From: Phallus indusiatus
Lineage: Eukaryota; Basidiomycota; Agaricomycetes; Phallales; Phallaceae
Length of the DNA: 64,000 bases
Direction: 5' to 3'
Assembly: GCA_027605045.1 (NCBI GenBank)
Contig: JAQFWX010000007.1
Span: 1,612,001 to 1,676,000 of the forward strand
Part shown: piece by piece, positions 58,078 through 64,000 of the stretch
Position numbering within the stretch: position 1 is the first letter of the stretch
Layout: each line of letters begins with the position of its first letter
Made by a program: the position numbers and the translations under genes
The notes under the pieces: generated by a model
Databases searched by the model: none
The model's input: only the letters and a program-made list of their open reading frames with translations
What the model was told of the DNA's origin: nothing

Positions 58078-60196
58078 ATGAATTTACTGAACGACGCCAA
58101 TCTCAGACTGCCAGCGGCAGCCGCCGTCGTCCTTGTCTGCGCAACATTATACCATACGTTCATCAGACGCGATCCATATGTGAGCCTTTTCTAGGTTGAG
58201 ATCATCTTCGTGTCTTGCTTATTACAGCGGAAATTTTAGGCTGATATTCCGGCCATTGGCAGCACCAACTTTTTCCTATCATATATTGACTTAATAAAAT
58301 ATATGTTTCAAGGACCGAAGCTGCTTCAGGAAGGGTACGACAAGGTAAAGCAGGCCTGCATGAGTGAATGCGTCGTCGCTGCAAACCGGTTCACGCTTTT
58401 TTCTTCCAGTTCAGCAAAAACATCGGTGTCTACCGTGTCCCTACTTTCTCGAGTTGGCACGTTTTCGTGTGCAGTGATAAGCTCATTGACGAGATAAGGT
58501 CCATGAAAGGACAACAAGACATGTCTGCTAAGGAGGCAGGCAAAATTGTAAGACTACCTTTCCTTTCCATCTCGTCTCACCAATCGAGTTCGATCAGTCG
58601 ATATCAGGCGAATACACACTTGGACCACAGATTTTCGAGAATGAATACCATGTGAAAGTTATGCGTCATCGGATGACTAAAGGATTGGATGGATGGTTTG
58701 AACCCCTCAAAGCTGAAATTATCGCAGTGCTTGAAGAACTGGTGCCATCGGCAGGAGGTATGTGCATCTCTTCCTTTCTCCAAGAAGGCCTGTGTATTTT
58801 TCATGTGTTAATGCCGTTATTTGTAGACTGGACGCCGATCGGAATATATCAAACGAGTCAACTACTCGTTGCTCGTAGCGTCAACCGTATTATCGTTTCC
58901 GACCCCGCTATATGTATGATAGGCTAGTCTTTTCATACGTATGGCTTTTCCTCAGAAGATATTTCTTACAGATCGGGATCCGAATTACTTGAAGATAGTG
59001 ACTCAATTTACTATGGACGCAGTTCTGGGTGCTTACATTTTAGGCTTCTTCCCCCGTTCTTTGAAAGAGTGGGTATCGTTTATTTCTCTAATCATGCGTA
59101 AACACAGTCTCATAAACAATATAGAATTGCGCGAAGCCTTTTTACCAATATCCCACAAGCTCGAGAAGCGGCGACGCAAGCTTTACGCAATAACATCGCA
59201 GACCGAAAAGCAAAGGTGGATGAATATGGGTCGAGTTATCCAGATAAACCAGTACGTGTTTGTGTTCCATTAATATGCAGAGACAGTTAGTGATTTCCGA
59301 TTTAGAATGATATACTTTCACTATTTATTGATGAAGCAAATGACGAGGGACGTACAGAGGAAGAGCTAGCGCACCGTGTGCTAGTAATGAATTTTGCCTC
59401 CATTCATTCGACCTCATTGGTATAATTGACGCCCCATACTTCCTGTCCAAGACGTTTATTGACAAATCATTTAGACTTTATCATTGATATTTCGAAACCT
59501 AGCTGATAAACCCGAGTATTTAAAACCGTTGAGAGAGGAAGCCGAATCTGTGATCTCAAAATATGGCTTTACAAGATCTTCGCTAGCGCAGCTACATAAA
59601 TTGGAGAGTTTCATTATGGAATCTATGCGCACGAAAGCACCGCGAGTGGGTAAGCTGTAACCTTGTGTCCTTAAAAGCACGGGAATACAAAAAATTAACT
59701 CTTCTTTACCCCGAAAGTCACAGCACATAGATGGAGCATGAAGGACTATGTCTTGTCGAACGGCGTACGCATACCTAAAGACACTATGGTGATCGTTCCC
59801 ATGGGCGCGCGCCACTTGGACAGTACTCTATTTCCCGACCCGTCCACATTTGATGGATTTAGGTTCTGCAAAAATGACGACGACAGCGTTAGCCCAAATC
59901 CTTACTTAACTACATCGAATTCATCATTTCTATTTTTCGGCATGGGAGAAAATATATGGTATGTTTTCCTGTTGAATTCAAATGTGTCCTTTGCTTCATC
60001 TACTGATATTTCACAATATAGCCCAGGCAGATTTTTCGCTGCTACTTTCCTAAAGATTGTTCTTGTTCATTTCATGTTAAACTACGATGCACGACTCGAC
60101 CCTAAACAACGTCCGCGTGACTATTGGGTTGGGCCGGATATTCTTCCCGGTAGCAAAGTCAAGTTTCTGGTGCGGGAAAGAAAAGCGACTAGCTGA
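58078..60196 (+). CDS. Cytochrome P450 monooxygenase
   Basis: A membrane-bound haem enzyme. Exon 1 is 58078-58179 and holds the N-terminal anchor (RLPAAAAVVLVCATLY). About ten further exons follow. Visible: DIPAIGSTNFFLSYID and GYDKFSKNIGVYRV early; TLGPQIFENEYHVKVM; helix I VLVMNFASIHSTS; EXXR in ESFIMESMR; the PERF-like FPDPSTFDGFRF; and the haem loop FGMGENICPGR (F-x-x-G-x-x-x-C-x-G), split by an intron before Cys-Pro-Gly. The helix-I ASIHSTS form is seen in several mushroom clans such as CYP512 and CYP5037; I cannot fix the family. The substrate is unknown; no secondary-metabolite core gene lies nearby. Some exon borders are only estimated. Confidence 0.87.
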
Positions 60197-60586
60197 TGAC
60201 TAATAATACTGGGCTGTGAATGTAAACTTTTCATTTATTAGTATTTTAAGCCGATTTGTCTTCCTTAACATTATTTATGATTTTTTTTTACTGGTATGTA
60301 TGGCCCCTACTAGTATGATTGTCGTCTACTATATTTTCTGGCTCGGGTTGCAATAGGAATCTGATCCAGACAATTTGAGTATAAATCGCACCTGTTATCA
60401 TATAAATTATTCCCCCCGTTACTACGTATTATTGAGAATAATGTAGTTTATAAAGTCTACCAGAGTCTACCTAGTTGAAGTTTACTAACTGTCACCACAG
60501 CGCTCAATTGAATCGTGTCTCGACTCTCACGTAAGCTTTTTTTCCCTATAGCGTGCATCCGCACACGCACCTGAAAAAACTTCTAC
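60197..60586. other. Intergenic, P450 to NOL10
   Basis: AT-rich spacer with the P450 3' UTR and NOL10 promoter; a short direct repeat AGAGTCTACC occurs near 60458-60472. No gene. Confidence 0.6.
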
Positions 60587-63312
60587 ATGTCGAATTCCGT
60601 CAAAGTTTATACTATCAACGGAGCAGCATCTGGTTCGACAACATCCCTTCCTGACTGGCTTATCCGAAAACGCGCCGCCAAAGGAAAAGGCAAAAGGGCA
60701 ATACGAGAACATGTCGAAGGGACGATTGATTTAATTCAGCATTTTGAGTTTCCGGAAGCTAGCAATAGAATCAGAACGACAAGAGATGGTCATTATGCGA
60801 TTGCTACTGGAGTTTATAAACCCCAGATGAGAGTCTGGGATCTGGATCAGTTAACTCTGAAATTTGAACGACATTCGGACGTTGAAAATGTTGACTTTTT
60901 GGTGAGACTTTCTTTGTTTTAATTGAGTCATTGTATATTTATTGAGCACAGATTGGGGAACTAGATTTTATCTAACGATTGGACGAAAACCATTCATCTT
61001 CAAACGGACCGAACGATCGAACTGCACACACAAGGCGGATTCCATTATCGTACGCGTATACCATGTTTCGGTCGTAGTTTAGGGTACCACTTCCCATCGT
61101 GCGACCTTATCATATCAGCTAGTGGTCCAGAAGTATACCGACTCAATCTTGATCAAGGCCGGTTTATGCTTCCTCTCGACATGCGCGCCAGCGGTGGTAG
61201 CGGTAGCGACAGCATAGCTGCAGACAGCATCACAGGCGTCAACGTCGTCGACATCAATCCCGCCCACCAGCTGTTCGCGTTCGGCATAGACGGAAACGGC
61301 ACTGTTCAATTCTGGGATCCGAGGTCCCGTTCGCGTGTTGGTGTCTTGACGTTACCTGAGCATGGTCTTTTACCAGTCGTGTCAGAGAGTGAAAACTTAT
61401 CCGGATCATCACTTTCCGTCACGGCCATAGCTTCCCGGACGGATGGGCTATCATACGCTATTGGAACATCGACAGGACATACGCTACTTTATGATATTCG
61501 ATCACGCCGTCATTATGCGATGAAGGATCAAGGCTATGGTTTACCCGTCAAGTGCTTAGAATGGGTCGAAGGTGGGAGTCGTGTTGCTAGTGATGGTATG
61601 GTTATAAGTGCCGATAAGAAGGTTATTAAAATTTGGGACCGCAATTCAGTACGTTTCCCTGGTCGTTGTTTCCATCTCAGAGAATCTAAAATCAACCACA
61701 AACCCTCCAGCCTGGTATCAATTTCGCGTCAATAACGCCTTCAAACGATATCAACCACTTGCATCAAGTCCCCGGATCAGGTCTTATTATGTTGGCCAAC
61801 GAGGGAATACAAATGAACGCGTATTATATACCTCAGCTAGGCCCCGCGCCGAAATGGTGTAGCTTCTTGGATAACATCACGGAAGAAATGGAAGATCAAA
61901 CAGGTCGAAGCCTATATGAAGACTACAAATTTGTCGAGCGTTCTGAATTAGCAAAGTGCGCTGTTTTGTCTCGTCTATTTTCATAGCGCATCATATTCAA
62001 TTAACCAATTATTTATTGCAGACTGGGTTTGGATCATCTGATAGGCACGCCCGCTCTCAAACCATACATGCACGGCTACTTCCTCTCCCTCAAATTATAC
62101 GATACAGCACGTGTTATAGCCAACCCGTATATCCATGAAGAACATCGACAAAAAATAATTAAAGAAAAACTGGAAAAACAAGCCGAGACGCGTATACGAG
62201 CCAGAAAAGGCGTACAGGCTGCTGCTCCGCCACCAAAAGTGAACAAGCTGCTCGCTGAGAAGCTACGCCGTGAGACAGAGAGGGAACTTACGCGTGAAGA
62301 GAGGAAAAAACGAAGGAGAGAGACGACGGAGGAAGGCGGCAAACTATCAATCACAGAGACTATGACTGCGGAACAGCCCGCTAGTCTCTTGACAGACGAG
62401 CGGTTCAAGGCTCTATTTGAGGATCCCGAGTTCGAGGTTGATACGCAATCAAGGGAGTACAGTCTTCTAAATCCATCTACGGCTGAATTGGTAAGCCCAT
62501 TAATTTTCTCGGGAAATCCTCTTGTTCTTACGCATATGCGTTTCCGAAAATAGAAACGGAGAAGGACGGCCGTCGAAGAAGAGGAAGATGAGAGCGAAAA
62601 GAATTCATCTGATGATTTGCGAGATAATAATAGTGATGAAGAAGAAAGTGACCAGTCATCAGAATCAGATGACGAGGACACGGATAGTAGCGAAGCTGGC
62701 GGTAAAGTCCCTATTCCTCTAGTTTTTACCGGCTGATCATCAATACGATAATTTACAGATCTGCACGAATTCAACCCTCGGGCGCGTGGACGAGCACAAC
62801 CCCTGGCTAGTGGAAAATCAAAACCTGACCGTTCACATACTAAGGCCGGAGTAAAACTCGTTCCTTTGGTTCCGCAGACCGCGACTACGACAGGCTCTTC
62901 AGGAGCGACCTCTGCCAGTACTACATTCAGAGAGACTAGTTTCGGTGAGCGACGACGAAGACCATTGGCCGTGGCTGGAAAAGGAGGCTCGAGGGCCGAC
63001 GGCAAAAAGAGCAGTAGCCTAAGCGAAGAGGGGGTTATGGAGATGACATGGATTCCTAGTGCGACTGGTGGCGAAAGCGAAAGCACGATTGCGGATGGAC
63101 GCGGTGGTGGTGGTGGTGGTGGTGGTGGTAAAACAACTAGGAAGTCGAAAGTTAGAGGGGTTGAATTTTTTGGTGCGGGGATGGAGAAGGGTAGACGTCT
63201 AAATGAGGAAGAGGATGGGACGGGGCTTGATCAAGCCAGTCGGTTTGGAAGGACCAAGCGTCGTTCTGGAGTCCGAAGTGGGAGCAGGAATGTTTTCCGG
63301 CAATTATCTTAA
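60587..63312 (+). CDS. ENP2: NOL10/Enp2-like nucleolar WD40 protein
   Basis: Needed for 18S rRNA processing as part of the small-subunit processome. Six exons: 60587-60901, 60965-61648, 61711-61955, 62022-62490, 62554-62701 and 62759-63312, giving 804 residues. The N-terminus VKVYTINGAASGSTTSLPDWL and PQMRVWDLDQLTLKFERH are typical. The WD repeats (residues about 50-390) include FAFGIDGNGTVQFWDPRSR and SADKKVIKIWDRNS. The family core PGSGLIMLANEGIQMNAYYI, DNITEEMEDQ and LIGTPALKPYMHGYF follows, then the NUC153 motif (SLLTDERFKALFEDPEFEVD). The C-terminal 250 residues are acidic, then Gly/Arg/Lys-rich, as in other nucleolar proteins. A (GGT)9 run encodes nine glycines at 63103-63129. Confidence 0.92.
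63103..63129 (+). repeat. (GGT)9 coding microsatellite in NOL10
   Basis: Encodes nine glycines in the disordered C-terminal part; likely length-variable. Confidence 0.85.
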
Positions 63313-64000
63313 AAGGACGTACGAATATGTCGTCCACTTACAATACAGTAATCATCATACAAACATGATACATTACTCGAAACCAAACCGCGAGAAAGAC
63401 TGCGTTTTGCAAATACTCACACCTGTTCCCCGTCACTGCACCCTCTCTTTACGACAGTTAGGTTATTAGGAGTCTTGGGACTTTGTCTTCTCGCTACACA
63501 GCTAGTAAGTTCTGGTTGAATTATTTGCTTGGTTGTTATGATAAACTTTGTTTGTTTTACTTCTCAAAACAACAGTTCTAAAAGTCTTGAGATATTCTAC
63601 ATACATAGCTGTCTGATCAACAGAAAGAACACATAAGGAATGCGATTAATTTGTGTTTTATCCAATTATGACTATGTAACATACATATCACAAGTTATAT
63701 CTCAGCAATCCTTTTCAAATGATCCATGACGGTTTCAATAGTAAGTGTCTGCGATCTGTCCTGTTCGTGATATATTAAATATTAAATTCCTGATACCGCA
63801 GTATAACGTTACAGTATGATGATAGGAAACAACGGCCACGCCACAGAACTTTTTCCAAGAGATAAACATTCAAAATGTTAGTGTGTTTCCCGACGCAGTC
63901 CATCAAGCATCACAGCCTACTGCGCACCGAGCCGCATATATGTATACAAGACAAGTAACTCGAACCTCAGACAACCTTCAGTTTGCAATTTCCTTTTCAA
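63313..64000. other. 3' side of NOL10 and unassigned sequence to window end
   Basis: No gene recognised. The frame at 63203-63469 overlaps NOL10 out of frame. A short RNA or the start of another gene near the edge cannot be excluded. Confidence 0.5.

Noticed and set aside
62076..63086. Long minus-strand frame of 336 codons
   Set aside because: It lies opposite NOL10 exons, which have clear domains and splice sites; the minus frame is Ser/Leu-rich mirror text.

Overview
The window looks like nuclear DNA of a mushroom-forming basidiomycete (Agaricomycetes). Genes are dense and cut by many short GT-AG introns of about 45-140 nt. Typical families of this group are present: a tandem array of DUF6533-like seven-helix membrane proteins, a kinase-like protein ending in the 'YWSLDPSG' domain, a fungal Zn2Cys6 regulator, a membrane-anchored SREBP and a GH28 pectinase. 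I give no species. No rRNA, tRNA or CRISPR was recognised. For most genes I rebuilt exons by eye from reading frame, splice sites and family similarity; summed exon lengths divide by three in every gene for which a full exon list is given.

Layout. 1-4200: the 3' end of a Bin3-type RNA-cap methyltransferase, a broken HIS5 (histidinol-phosphate aminotransferase) pseudogene, the sphingolipid delta-4 desaturase DES1 and the small GTPase Rho1. 5300-8925: a 13-exon Zn2Cys6 transcription factor. 8926-11249: gene-poor. 11250-14396: a secreted GH28 polygalacturonase facing a predicted GPI-anchored protein. 15248-24556: three tandem seven-helix paralogues with identical 14-exon structure, including a 2-nt micro-exon. 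25821-31675: a disordered Ser/Pro-rich protein and an SREBP (Sre1-like). 31830-39730: accessory stretch with a BRAP2 pseudogene between direct repeats, a kinase-like gene split by an 821-bp MITE, a second 433-bp MITE and a dispersed repeat. 39728-63312: mostly housekeeping genes: a Say1-like steryl acetyl hydrolase, a DEAD-box helicase of Mss116 type, Lin1/CD2BP2, a small membrane protein, a hydroxyacid dehydrogenase, listerin (LTN1), CTP synthase, a cytochrome P450 and NOL10/Enp2.

How genes relate. Several act at membranes or on lipids (DES1, SREBP, Say1-like hydrolase, P450, Rho1), and several in RNA or ribosome biology (Bin3, DEAD helicase, Lin1, LTN1, NOL10). Fungal genes are not usually co-transcribed, so this is neighbourhood rather than operon logic. 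Two pairs (helicase/Lin1 and LTN1/CTP synthase) are divergent with about 150 bp between start codons and probably share promoters. The most unusual signal is the 2-nt exon needed to keep frame in all three membrane paralogues.
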